Shown: piece after piece, positions 34,395 through 43,823 of the stretch
Numbering within the stretch: the stretch's first letter is position 1
Layout of the letters: the number at the start of each line of letters is the position of its first letter
Source of the DNA: Ramlibacter monticola
GTDB lineage: Bacteria > Pseudomonadota > Gammaproteobacteria > Burkholderiales > Burkholderiaceae_C
Reading direction: 5' to 3'
Assembly: GCF_016722785.1 (NCBI RefSeq)
Contig: NZ_JAEQNE010000002.1
Location: 992,001 to 1,056,000 of the forward strand
Length of the DNA: 64,000 nt
The notes under the pieces: generated by a model
Databases searched by the model: none
Told to the model about the DNA's origin: nothing
The model's input: only the letters and a program-made list of their open reading frames with translations
Program-made: the position numbers and the translations under genes

Positions 34395-35951
34395 ATGGAC
34401 GACTACCAGTTGACGCTCTCCGACTACCTGGCGATCCTGAGCCGCCGCGCCTGGCTGATCCTCGCAAGTTTCGCCGCAGTGCTTGCGGTCGGCGTCGCGG
34501 TGACGCTGCTGATCCCACCCGTCTACCGGTCTGCCGGAACCATCCTGATCGAAGCGCAGCAGATTCCCACGGACGTCGTGCAGTCCGCCGTCAGCTCCTT
34601 GGCCGACGAGCGCATCGAAGTCATCAAGCAACGTGTCATGACGCGCGAGAACCTGCTGCGCATCATCCGCAAGTACAGCCTGTTTCCCGGCGGCAGCGCC
34701 CGTTTCACTGATTCAGACCAGGTCGACGTGATGCGCAAGACGATCTCCGTCGACCTGGTGAATGCCAATGCCCACTCGGATCGCACAGGGCCGGCCACGA
34801 TCGCCTTCAGCATTTCCTTCGAACACCGGTCCGCGCAAGTTGCGCAAGCCGTCGCCAACGACCTCCTGACGCTCTTCCTCGATGAAAACGCCAAGGTACG
34901 GACGCAGCGGGCTTCGCAGACCACCGAATTCCTGACGGAGGAAGCCGGCAAGCTGAAGAAGGACCTGGACCGGATCGAGTCCCGGATCGCCGCCTACAAA
35001 CAGGAGCACGGCGCTGAACTGCCCGAGAACGTGGCCCTCGGCCTGGCGGGCATGCAGCGCGTGGAATCCGACTTGCGCCAGGTGGAGCGGGACCACGCGG
35101 CTGCCGAAGACGCGCTGCGGGCGCTCGAGGCCGAGCGGACACTGGCGCCGGTGACTGCCGGCGCGGCGACGAGCGAGGCCGAGCTCCAGCGCGCCCGCAC
35201 GGAGCTCGCGCGCCTGGGCGCCAGCTACACCGAGAACCATCCGGATCTCAGGATCGCCCGGCGCCGCGTGGAGACCCTCGAACAAGCGGTTCTGGCGGAA
35301 GCGGCCGCGCCCAGGCGGCCGATCCCGGCGAACGACCCCGCGATCGCGCGGATCGACAGCCGCGCGACCGCTTTGCGCCAGCGCATCAGGGTGCTGGACG
35401 GGCAGCGCAGCAGCCTGCGCGCGAAGCTGGGCCAGCTGGATGTGACGCTCGTGCGCTCGCCGCAGGTGGAGCGCGGCCTGCTGGCGCTGACCCGCGACTA
35501 CCAGGCCGCGCAGAAGAAGTACGAAGAGATCGTCACCAAGAGGATGACGGCGCAGGTCGCCGAGAACCTCGAGGATGGGCAGAAGGCGGAGCGCTTCAGG
35601 GTGCTCGAGCCGTCGACGCTACCGGACAGGCCGGTGAGGCCCGATCGCAAGAAGTTGCTGACGCTGAGCGTCCTTCTTGCGCTCGGTTCCGCGGCGGGAG
35701 CGGTCGCGTTCATGGAGGCGCTGCAGCGCATGGTGCGCGGCGCCGGCCAGGTCAGCGCGCTGATGGGCCAGGAGCCGCTGGTGATCGTCCCGGTCATCCC
35801 GACGGCGGCGGAGGTCGAGCGTCGCAGGAAGCTCGTCCTCGCGCTCGTCGGCGGCGCAATGGCGGCGAGCTGCCTCGCACTGATCCTGATGCACCTTCTC
35901 GTCCTCCCTCTTGACCTGCTGTTCATGAAAGCGATCACCCGGCTCGGCTGA
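34395..35951 (+). CDS. EpsF/GumC-like chain-length determinant (Wzz-type co-polymerase)
   Basis: This 518-residue protein controls polymer length and links synthesis to export. DYLAILSRRAWLILASFAAVLAVGVAVTLLIPPVYRS gives the cytoplasmic start and first membrane helix (residues 15-38). A periplasmic part follows with a long coiled coil (about 165-305). PDRPVRPDRKKLL precedes the second membrane helix (about 415-435), matching the proline-rich motif of Wzz proteins. An additional C-terminal hydrophobic segment (about 480-510) is unusual. The kinase domain is encoded separately by the next gene, seven bases on. Confidence 0.92.
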   Translation: MDDYQLTLSDYLAILSRRAWLILASFAAVLAVGVAVTLLIPPVYRSAGTILIEAQQIPTDVVQSAVSSLADERIEVIKQRVMTRENLLRIIRKYSLFPGGSARFTDSDQVDVMRKTISVDLVNANAHSDRTGPATIAFSISFEHRSAQVAQAVANDLLTLFLDENAKVRTQRASQTTEFLTEEAGKLKKDLDRIESRIAAYKQEHGAELPENVALGLAGMQRVESDLRQVERDHAAAEDALRALEAERTLAPVTAGAATSEAELQRARTELARLGASYTENHPDLRIARRRVETLEQAVLAEAAAPRRPIPANDPAIARIDSRATALRQRIRVLDGQRSSLRAKLGQLDVTLVRSPQVERGLLALTRDYQAAQKKYEEIVTKRMTAQVAENLEDGQKAERFRVLEPSTLPDRPVRPDRKKLLTLSVLLALGSAAGAVAFMEALQRMVRGAGQVSALMGQEPLVIVPVIPTAAEVERRRKLVLALVGGAMAASCLALILMHLLVLPLDLLFMKAITRLG

Positions 35952-35958
35952 GATCCCC

Positions 35959-36780
35959 ATGGAACGCATCAAACTCGCCATCGAACGGGCACGCCAGCTC
36001 ACACTCACCCAGCACGACTCCGTTGTATCGGCTGCGGTACGAAGCGCGCCGCCGGAGCCGGACACCCCTGCAGCAGCGGACCGGGGTGTCGCAGTGAACC
36101 TGTTGCCGCTCGATGCCGGACACCTCGAGAGGCACCGCGTCGTCACGCTCGACCAGGGCAATCCGTTGCGCCAGTCATTCGACCTCCTGCGCACCCAGGT
36201 GCTGCAGAAGATGCAGGAGCATGGCTGGCGCACGATCGCCGTGACGTCGCCGTCCATGCAGTCCGGCAAGACGGTGGTCGCGATCAACCTCGCACTCAGC
36301 ATCGCACATCATCCGTCGAGGACGGCGCTGCTGGTCGACTTCGACCTGCGGCGGCCCCGCGTGGCGTCCTGCCTGGGGCTGCCGGACGAACATTCGCTCA
36401 ACGAGGTGCTGGACGGCAAGGCGGAATTGGGCAGCGCGATCGTGCATGCCGGCATTCCCGGCTTCCAGGTGCTGCCAACGCGGCGGAAGATGCCCGGTGC
36501 CGCCGAGGTCCTGGCGTCGGAGCGCGTCGGCCGGATCATCAGCACCCTTCGTGACGACAATCCGGAACGCATCATCGTGTTCGACCTCCCGCCGGTGACC
36601 GCAGTCGACGACGTCATCGCGGTGCTGCCGCACATGGATTGCGTGCTCCTGATCGTAGGCAGCGGCAGCAGCACGAAGCGGGAGATCGAAGCGAGCCGGC
36701 GGCACCTGGCTCGCTTCAACCTGCTGGGATTCGTGGTGAACAAGGTCAACCAGCGCACCGCGCGCAACGCGTACTACTGA
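35959..36780 (+). CDS. EpsG-like BY-kinase (tyrosine autokinase)
   Basis: The 273-residue protein is the ATPase/kinase partner of the chain-length determinant. ESF-type QSFDLLRTQV is the activating region. The P-loop reads SPSMQSGKT (97-105) rather than the usual GxxxGKS/T with the first glycine, LLVDFDLRRPR (124-134) is the Walker A' motif and IIVFDLPPV the Walker B. The C-terminal tyrosine cluster is minimal, two tyrosines (NAYY), whereas most BY-kinases carry more. It probably autophosphorylates to cycle with the Wzz-like protein in EPS assembly. Its last seven bases overlap the end of the convergent ATPase gene. Confidence 0.9.
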   Translation: MERIKLAIERARQLTLTQHDSVVSAAVRSAPPEPDTPAAADRGVAVNLLPLDAGHLERHRVVTLDQGNPLRQSFDLLRTQVLQKMQEHGWRTIAVTSPSMQSGKTVVAINLALSIAHHPSRTALLVDFDLRRPRVASCLGLPDEHSLNEVLDGKAELGSAIVHAGIPGFQVLPTRRKMPGAAEVLASERVGRIISTLRDDNPERIIVFDLPPVTAVDDVIAVLPHMDCVLLIVGSGSSTKREIEASRRHLARFNLLGFVVNKVNQRTARNAYY

Positions 36781-37601
36781 GCCTGGTCCTGCAGGAACCC
36801 ATACTCCCGGCGGTCCTGCAGCACCTCATCGACCATGGCCGCGTCGATGCTGGCGGCCTCCGCGGAGAAGCCGTACACCAGCGCGGTATCGCAAAGGATG
36901 TTGATGCTGCGCGGCACCCCCCTGGACGCCTGCGCGATCCGGCCCAGCGCCTCCTGCGAGAACAGTTCCTGTTGCCGGCCGGCGACCTGCAGGCGATGCT
37001 GCACGTACAAGGCCACTTCGGGAGCGGCCAGCGGGGGGATGAAGAAGTCGACGCCGACACGCTGGGCGAACTGATGCAGCTCGGGACGGTTCAGAAGCTG
37101 CTTCAGCTGCGGCTGCCCGATCAGGATCACCTGCAGGAGCTGGTCCTTGTCGGCGTTGATGTTGGAGAGCATGCGCAGGGACTCCAGCGCGCCTGCATTC
37201 AGGTTCTGTGCCTCGTCGACGATCAGCACGACGCGTCGGCGCGCCGCGTACTCGGCCAGCAGGAACTGCTGGAAACGGTCGTAGCGTTCGACCTGCGTCG
37301 CGGCCAGGTAAGGCTGTCCGAAGGCCAGCATGATCCATTCGAGCAGGTCCGCGATCCCGGTGTGCGTGTTGTACACCAGCCCGACGGTCACCGACGCGTC
37401 GAGCGTGGCCAGCAGTTTGCGCACCAGCGTTGTCTTGCCGCATCCGATCTCGCCGCAGATGACCGAGAAGCCCACCCGGCACTGGATGCCATATTCGAGC
37501 ATCGTGAAGGCGAGGCGATGCCGCTTGCTCATGAAGAGGAAGTCGGGATCGGGCTGGATGGAGAAGGGCTTCTCCCGGAGTCCGTAGAAGGCTTCGTACA
37601 T
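36774..37601 (-). CDS. ExeA/GspA-like AAA ATPase of the exosortase-locus type
   Basis: This 275-residue AAA ATPase begins MYEAFYGLREKPFSIQPDP, the universal opening of GspA/ExeA-like ATPases, with Walker A GEIGCGKTT (50-58) and Walker B VVLIVDEAQNL containing the DEAQ box. PEVALYVQHRLQVAG and GVPRSINILCDTALVYG are C-terminal family signatures. It lacks the C-terminal membrane helix and peptidoglycan-binding domain of true ExeA. This short form is the one commonly found in PEP-CTERM/exosortase EPS loci, where its role is not established. It overlaps the end of the BY-kinase gene by seven bases (convergent) and lies downstream of a LuxR-type gene. Confidence 0.9.
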   Translation of the reverse strand: MYEAFYGLREKPFSIQPDPDFLFMSKRHRLAFTMLEYGIQCRVGFSVICGEIGCGKTTLVRKLLATLDASVTVGLVYNTHTGIADLLEWIMLAFGQPYLAATQVERYDRFQQFLLAEYAARRRVVLIVDEAQNLNAGALESLRMLSNINADKDQLLQVILIGQPQLKQLLNRPELHQFAQRVGVDFFIPPLAAPEVALYVQHRLQVAGRQQELFSQEALGRIAQASRGVPRSINILCDTALVYGFSAEAASIDAAMVDEVLQDRREYGFLQDQAQ

Positions 37602-37649
37602 TGCTTGCCTGGGAGCTTTGCGGCCACTGGCGCGGCTGCCGGAACCGGG

Positions 37650-38531
37650 TCAGCGACCTGCGTAAGCGGAGGTGGCGTACGCGCCCTCCAGGCTGCCCAC
37701 GGCTTGCGCGCGATTGAGCACGTCCAGCTTCCTGTAGATGCGCCGCATGTGGTTCTTCACCGTGAACGTGCTCAGGTTCAGGATCATCGCAATTTCGGAA
37801 TTGGTCTTGCCCATGCGAACCCACTTCATGATTTCGAGTTCGCGGGCACTCAGCGGGCTGCTCCCGGGTGCGCTCTCTCCCAGGACCGGCGCGGCATGCG
37901 TGGGTGGTGAGGCGACCGTGTGGGCCGTCTCGGGGGTGAATGGACCGTCCGCGAAGATGCTGCAGGTGAAGCCGGTCTCGACCAGGTCCTGCTCGGCGTC
38001 CTTCTGCCCCCGGTCCGAAAGCTGCCGGAAAGCCGTGTCGATGTAGGGCAGCGCGATGCGAAACAGGCGCCGGGAGACGGGGCTCGAAAGTGCGTCCGGG
38101 CCCACGAAGACGTAGATGCAGTCGTGGCGGCTGCGGTAGTCCTGCACGCCATGAATGAGCGCACGTGGGGAGCGGGAGAACAGCGCGCTGCCCACGCTGC
38201 GCAACGAGCGGGTGTCGACGGCGACCGGGTTCTGGTCGGCTGCGAGCCACTGCTCGAACAGGGTGCCCATCAGGGGGACGATGATGTCCCTCGGAAAGGC
38301 GTCGATCGGCAGCGCCGGGGTGCAGGTGATGACGTCGTACGCGAAGTCGCCGGTCCGGACATCGCCCCATGCGGCGATCAGTGCGTCGTGTGGAAGGACG
38401 TGCTGGATCTCACCGTGCAGCCAGCGCGACCAGCCCACCCGGCTGCGCGCGGACAGTGCCGATTGCAGGAGGCCCATGAGCCCCTCCGCCATCGCATTGA
38501 TTTCTTCTTCTGCGAGTACAACGCTGCCCAT
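37650..38531 (-). CDS. EpsA-like LuxR-family transcriptional regulator
   Basis: The 293-residue protein ends in a LuxR/FixJ-type helix-turn-helix: LSARELEIMKWVRMGKTNSEIAMILNLSTFTVKNHMRRIYRKLDVLNRAQAV (about residues 229-281), with the family's T-V-K-N-H recognition helix. The N-terminal 200 residues form a sensor-like domain of unknown ligand, with no receiver or autoinducer domain. The architecture and position match EpsA-type regulators of EPS/exosortase loci. It is transcribed towards the DEAQ ATPase, 48 bases away, and is a likely regulator of the EPS genes. Confidence 0.85.
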   Translation of the reverse strand: MGSVVLAEEEINAMAEGLMGLLQSALSARSRVGWSRWLHGEIQHVLPHDALIAAWGDVRTGDFAYDVITCTPALPIDAFPRDIIVPLMGTLFEQWLAADQNPVAVDTRSLRSVGSALFSRSPRALIHGVQDYRSRHDCIYVFVGPDALSSPVSRRLFRIALPYIDTAFRQLSDRGQKDAEQDLVETGFTCSIFADGPFTPETAHTVASPPTHAAPVLGESAPGSSPLSARELEIMKWVRMGKTNSEIAMILNLSTFTVKNHMRRIYRKLDVLNRAQAVGSLEGAYATSAYAGR

Positions 38532-38638
38532 GAGGAACTCCCAACTACTTTTTGCATTCTGGTGCCCGATGAAATCCGGTATGACGAAGTCTTGGTCAAC
38601 TCTCGTGGTGTGTCATCGCGCATTTGCACCATGGCGCA

Positions 38639-39844
38639 TCATCTGAAGTGATGACGCAGCACCCGGCGGGAGGCGGTGTCCGGCGGCATCACGTTGTCGA
38701 AAGTGTTCGGACCGAATGAAGCGATGAGCTTCTTCTGTGAATGATGGCCCGTCTTTTCGAGGATGGTGGCGATCTGGCTGCGCACGGTGTTGACCGACGC
38801 TCCGCGCGTGCTTGCGATCACCTTTGCAGTCTGGCCGAGCAGCAGGCTCGCGAGCACTTCCAGCTCCGCTTTCGTGAGCGGGCCGAAGGCGCTCATCGAA
38901 CGCGTTCGCGTCCCGGCACCGATGGACCGCTCGAACATCGCGAACATGAGATGCCGCGGCACGCCGTGCACGGGGCTGCTGATGCAGGAGATGGGAACGA
39001 CGTGGCCCTTCCATTCCTCGCCGCTGGAGCTGGTGGCCAGAAGGTACTGCGTCGCGGCCGTGAAACGTCCTTCCTGCAAGGCCTGTAGCCACGAGTCCTG
39101 CAGGAAGGGGTCGTCGAACACCACGGGGCCGCCGCTCGCGACGTCCGAAGTCGCGTCCAGGACGCGGCTGAACACATGGTTGCGCGCGATGCAGCGCCCC
39201 TCCTCGTCGGTGAGAACGCAAGGTGTGGGCATGAGCTTGGTGAGCTGCACCACACTTGCCACCGTCGGCGACTGGCACGCGAGCTGCTCGCCGAGTTCGA
39301 AGGCGGCGCCGATGTGCACCAACATCAACTCCAGCCAGGCGCGCTCTCCTTCGGTGAACGGGTCTGACTGGCGCAGGACGACGATGGCGTCGACGCCGCG
39401 TGGAACGAAACGCGCGATGCCGAACAGGCCGTGGTCGCATTCGGACATCCCGACCGAGGGGGGCAGAGCCATGCGCCCTGCGCGAGGATCGAGCACGTGC
39501 ACGAGTGATGTGTTGTTGCGGCCGGCGGGCGGCTCGGCGCAGTCGCGCAACAGATGCACGCTCGACGCGCCGAACATCGCGGCCAGGGCAGCCCACGCAG
39601 GTGCGTAGTGCTGGCCATCGGTGGCCCCGGCCTGGAGCTTGCGGCAGAAGTCGGAGAAGTTGAATTCCGAGGCGGTAGGACCCGTGCCGCGCAGGCTGGT
39701 CAATCTGAAAGTGGGCAGCACTGTTGTATGCGAGGTGTCACTCGCGCTGGCAAGGTGAGGCAAGGTAACACCTGTGGGCGCGTGTGGATGTGCGGCAGCG
39801 GACATAGGACGTGGATATCCATCGTCGCGAGAGAGGCGAAGCAT
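38639..39844 (-). CDS. Second LuxR-family transcriptional regulator
   Basis: This 401-residue protein has a C-terminal LuxR-type HTH: PLTKAELEVLASLLLGQTAKVIASTRGASVNTVRSQIATILEKTGHHSQKKLI (about residues 325-377), followed by a short tail. The larger N-terminal part contains two alpha/beta segments that could be GAF- or PAS-like folds, one near residues 70-190 and one near 200-300 (PTPCVLTDEEGRCIARNHVFSRVL is PAS-like). Ligand unknown. The start at 39844 is supported by GAGG five bases upstream; an internal ATG at 39805 is less likely. It is not closely similar to the neighbouring regulator; the two could act in sequence or sense different cues. Confidence 0.85.
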   Translation of the reverse strand: MLRLSRDDGYPRPMSAAAHPHAPTGVTLPHLASASDTSHTTVLPTFRLTSLRGTGPTASEFNFSDFCRKLQAGATDGQHYAPAWAALAAMFGASSVHLLRDCAEPPAGRNNTSLVHVLDPRAGRMALPPSVGMSECDHGLFGIARFVPRGVDAIVVLRQSDPFTEGERAWLELMLVHIGAAFELGEQLACQSPTVASVVQLTKLMPTPCVLTDEEGRCIARNHVFSRVLDATSDVASGGPVVFDDPFLQDSWLQALQEGRFTAATQYLLATSSSGEEWKGHVVPISCISSPVHGVPRHLMFAMFERSIGAGTRTRSMSAFGPLTKAELEVLASLLLGQTAKVIASTRGASVNTVRSQIATILEKTGHHSQKKLIASFGPNTFDNVMPPDTASRRVLRHHFR

Positions 39845-39889
39845 CCTTGCCTCAGCGGTTAGGCCCTGCTGAGCCTGCGGAGGCGCTAC

Positions 39890-40897
39890 TCAGTTCACGA
39901 TGCTCGCAAATAGCTGTGCGTCGTCGGCATGGTGCGGGCGCACACGACGGTCATGCCGATCGGCTTTTCTTTCGACAGAGTCCTGAACGCGCCGGAACAG
40001 CGAGCCAAGCATCTCGTTGCGCCTGCGATAGAGGGCCCTCTTCCTGGAAGGCACCTCGTCCAGCGGGCGAGCGGAGGGCGCCAGCGGGAGTTCGAAATGG
40101 GTGGGAGCAACGCGCTGCCCTCCGCGCTCCGACCAGATTTCGTCGTAGTTCGTCAGCACGTCGGGATGAGGGTTGTGCCCGAAGTAGGGGTGCCGGAAGT
40201 AGCGGTGCTCGTCGGCGACCGCAAGAATGCGGGCCACGCCGAGGACCGACACGCACGCTTTCAGCATGTCGATCAGAAGGTCCCGGGGCCGTAGCCCCTG
40301 GAAGTCGTGGGTGAGCCGCCGGTATTGCGCCAGGGCATCGGCAGAGCGGCGGCCTTGCAGGCCGCCGACGAACACCTGCGTCTCGGTGCCTTGCCGCTGC
40401 AGCGAAAAGCTGAGGGAATAGGCGCGATCTTCGTCCAGGAAGATGCTCAGGGCCAGAAGGCCTTCGCGAAACAGCCACTTCGGCTGGTCGAGGATCAGAC
40501 GGGCGCCTTGACTGCGGTCCGTCAAGTCGGCGAGAAGCACTCTGGCCGAAGTCCCGAAGCGGAACTGCTCTGGCGCAGTGTCCAGCACGGAAAAGTGACT
40601 CTCGATGCGCGCGAATCTTTCAGCGGCGGACCAGGACGCGCACTGATACGGCCATATCAGTGCACCGCAGACCTCGGGCCGCTCGCTGACATAAGCACGG
40701 AGCGACGAGGAACTTGCACTCGTGGCATATCGTTGGAGGACGGCCGGCCGCATCAGCGCGTTCAGCAGGAACCTGGCCTGGTGTCCTTTGCTGCCTGCGA
40801 GCTCCCGCAGGACAGCGAGGACCAGGCCCCCCACGGTGGCCGAATCCCGGCCTTCCGGGTGGAGCGACTCAGCTGACGCCGGGACTTCGAGGGTCAT
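39890..40897 (-). CDS. DUF535 (VirK/YbjX-family) protein
   Basis: The 335-residue protein matches DUF535: YSLSFSLQRQGTETQVFVGGLQGRRSADALAQYRRLTHDFQGLRPRDLL is the core signature, and RYFRHPYFGHNPHPDVLTNYDEIWSERGG the C-terminal one. Related proteins VirK and YbjX influence outer-membrane or secreted protein export and resistance to membrane stress in enterobacteria, with unknown mechanism. Its start at 40897 is chosen because upstream in-frame sequence looks non-coding, but the ribosome site is weak. It lies just behind the second LuxR gene in the same direction, 45 bases apart, and divergent from groES. Confidence 0.8.
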   Translation of the reverse strand: MTLEVPASAESLHPEGRDSATVGGLVLAVLRELAGSKGHQARFLLNALMRPAVLQRYATSASSSSLRAYVSERPEVCGALIWPYQCASWSAAERFARIESHFSVLDTAPEQFRFGTSARVLLADLTDRSQGARLILDQPKWLFREGLLALSIFLDEDRAYSLSFSLQRQGTETQVFVGGLQGRRSADALAQYRRLTHDFQGLRPRDLLIDMLKACVSVLGVARILAVADEHRYFRHPYFGHNPHPDVLTNYDEIWSERGGQRVAPTHFELPLAPSARPLDEVPSRKRALYRRRNEMLGSLFRRVQDSVERKADRHDRRVRPHHADDAQLFASIVN

Positions 40898-41196
40898 GTT
40901 ACGGTCTGGCCGGCATCGCGGACACGGAATTCGGTTGCGACCATCATGGAGGCATTCACCCCGGCGCGTATTGACTCTTTGGAGCCAGTCCCTTGCGGCC
41001 GCCCCCTTGCCCGCAAGGGTCGCTGGTGTAGTCGTCGGGGTAGGCATGGCCAACGGCGAGCGACGGACACATTGACCCTCCAGGCCCCACGTCCTTCACC
41101 AGCCCCAGGCTGGTTGCTCAGCTGAACGTTCCTCAGCTTGAAGCGATGCCGTAGTCCTTCAGTACTCACTGGGAATCACACTTACAGCTGGCCGGG

Positions 41197-41225
41197 CTTG
41201 AAACCGACAAGACTTCCCTTATCAT
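41197..41225 (+). promoter_or_regulatory. groESL promoter
   Basis: CTTGAAA at 41197-41203 followed by TATCAT at 41220-41225 gives a sigma-70-type promoter (TTGAAA, 16-base spacer, TATCAT). The same bases also fit a sigma-32 heat-shock promoter loosely (CTTGAAA, then CCCTTAT at 41216). It lies directly before the CIRCE operator, as expected for HrcA-controlled genes. Confidence 0.6.
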
Positions 41226-41251
41226 TAGCACTCGTTGGAATTGAGTGCTAA
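41225..41251 (+). promoter_or_regulatory. CIRCE operator (HrcA-binding site)
   Basis: TTAGCACTC, nine spacer bases and GAGTGCTAA form the exact consensus inverted repeat of CIRCE. It is bound by the repressor HrcA, whose activity depends on GroEL, so groESL is derepressed after heat shock. The hrcA gene is not in this window. The site lies about 95 bases upstream of groES. Confidence 0.95.
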
Positions 41252-41287
41252 CAGCAGAGTTGGCACCCAACTCCACGCTTGTTAATG

Positions 41288-41313
41288 AGCGCTAACTTTC
41301 GTTGGCGCTTTTT
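41288..41313 (+). terminator. Terminator-like hairpin in the groESL leader
   Basis: AGCGCTAAC and GTTGGCGCT pair over nine positions (one T-G wobble) around a TTTC loop, followed by five T residues, and lie 33 bases before groES. It has the form of an intrinsic terminator or an attenuator, or may simply fold to protect the leader. The first arm also resembles a CIRCE half-site (GAGCGCTAA). Activity is unproven. Confidence 0.5.
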
Positions 41314-41346
41314 GATGTCAACAAAGTTTCCGATGAAGGAGATGCA

Positions 41347-41637
41347 ATGAAACTTCGCCCCCTGCACGATCGCGTGATCGTCAAGCGCCTGGAAAACGAG
41401 ACCAAGACCGCCTCGGGCATCGTGATCCCGGACAACGCTGCCGAGAAGCCCGACCAGGGTGAAGTGCTGGCCGTCGGCCCCGGCCGCAAGAACGACAAGG
41501 GCGAGCTGATCGCCTGCAACGTCAAGGTCGGCGATCGCGTCCTGTTCGGCAAGTACAGCGGCCAGACCGTCAAGGTCGATGGCGACGAACTGCTGGTCAT
41601 GAAGGAAGACGACCTGTTCGCGGTCGTCGAGCGCTGA
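41347..41637 (+). CDS. groES: Co-chaperonin GroES
   Basis: The 96-residue protein is a full-length Hsp10. [15 protein letters not shown] is the family's beta-barrel start, the mobile loop that binds GroEL is [23 protein letters not shown], and [34 protein letters not shown] is the C-terminal barrel. It caps the GroEL ring to enclose folding proteins in the cytoplasm. A ribosome site (GAAGGAG) precedes the ATG. It is followed by groEL after 38 bases and is controlled by the upstream CIRCE site. Confidence 0.98.
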   Translation: MKLRPLHDRVIVKRLENETKTASGIVIPDNAAEKPDQGEVLAVGPGRKNDKGELIACNVKVGDRVLFGKYSGQTVKVDGDELLVMKEDDLFAVVER

Positions 41638-41657
41638 TCCATCCCTCATCCCACTGA

Positions 41658-43319
<1,662 letters not shown>

Positions 43320-43351
43320 TGTCCGCCTGAGCCTCTTTCGAAGCTCGAACG

Positions 43352-43382
43352 AAAAAGCCGCGGCGCGAGCCGCGGCTTTTTT
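43352..43382 (+). terminator. Intrinsic terminator after groEL
   Basis: AAAAAGCCGCGG, a six-base loop and CCGCGGCTTTTTT form a perfect 12-pair hairpin ending in six T residues, 33 bases after the groEL stop. The A-run on the other side makes it work in both directions, so it may also end transcripts from the convergent protease unit. Confidence 0.92.
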
Positions 43383-43398
43383 CATTGGGGCGAAGGAA

Positions 43399-43788
43399 TC
43401 AGGACAGCTTGCGGCGCAGGGTGTTGGCGCGGATCGCCTGCACGGCGGGATTGCGCGAAAGGCTCTCCAACTGGTCCCGCGTCAGTTCCACCACGAAGGA
43501 GCCACTGAGTTCGTTGCGGTGGGCCCGGCCCACGCCCAGGTCCTTGAGTGCGGCCTCCACGGCGCCCATCGCGTCCGCCGGCACCGAGGTCTCCACGCTG
43601 CCGGAGCGCAGCGCGCCGCCCCCGGCGGGGAGCAGTTGGCGCGGAGACGTCCGCACGCCGGCCTGCGCCGTCCTCGGCACCGCAGCCGGGGCGCGCTTCG
43701 CCTCCACGATGACGGTCGCCTTCCCGCGGCTGCTGTCCTCGTCGAACAGTTCCAGCAGCTTGCCCCGGATGACGGAAGTGGCGCCCAT
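43399..43788 (-). CDS. Small protein coupled to S8 protease, inhibitor-I9-like C-terminus
   Basis: The 129-residue protein has no signal peptide. The C-terminal half (SGSFVVELTRDQLESLSRNPAVQAIRANTLRRKLS, about residues 94-129) resembles the fold of peptidase inhibitor I9, the propeptide of subtilisins, where a strand ending in FVV is followed by a helix and a final strand beside the active site. Its gene lies 35 bases behind the protease gene in the same direction, so it is probably a partner, either an inhibitor, a chaperone or a substrate. A hydrophilic N-terminal part rich in alanine and arginine is of unknown role. The start at 43788 has only a weak ribosome site. Function is inferred. 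Confidence 0.6.
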   Translation of the reverse strand: MGATSVIRGKLLELFDEDSSRGKATVIVEAKRAPAAVPRTAQAGVRTSPRQLLPAGGGALRSGSVETSVPADAMGAVEAALKDLGVGRAHRNELSGSFVVELTRDQLESLSRNPAVQAIRANTLRRKLS

Positions 43789-43823
43789 GTCCTGGGACAG
43801 ACTACCGGAAGCACCGGATAGTT

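Larger units (their letters stand above)
40898..41346. promoter_or_regulatory. Intergenic control region between DUF535 gene and groES
   Basis: These 449 bases hold the promoters for the DUF535 gene (minus) and groESL (plus), and no gene. Inverted repeats occur at 41004-41019 (CCCTTGC/GCAAGGG) and 41099-41113 (CCAGCC/GGCTGG). The groES promoter, CIRCE operator and a leader hairpin fill the last 150 bases and are listed separately. Confidence 0.7.

Noticed and set aside
38548..38570. Possible sigma-54 promoter (GGCAC...TGCA) upstream of the EpsA-like gene, minus strand
   Set aside because: The GG-to-GC distance is 11 rather than 12 bases, which normally abolishes sigma-54 recognition.
41262..41296. 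Second CIRCE element before groES
   Set aside because: The half-site-like TTGGCACCC and GAGCGCTAA are degenerate and 18 bases apart instead of nine.
14641..41346. EPS locus as a recently acquired genomic island
   Set aside because: No integrase, tRNA, insertion sequence or flanking repeat, and base composition looks like the neighbours.
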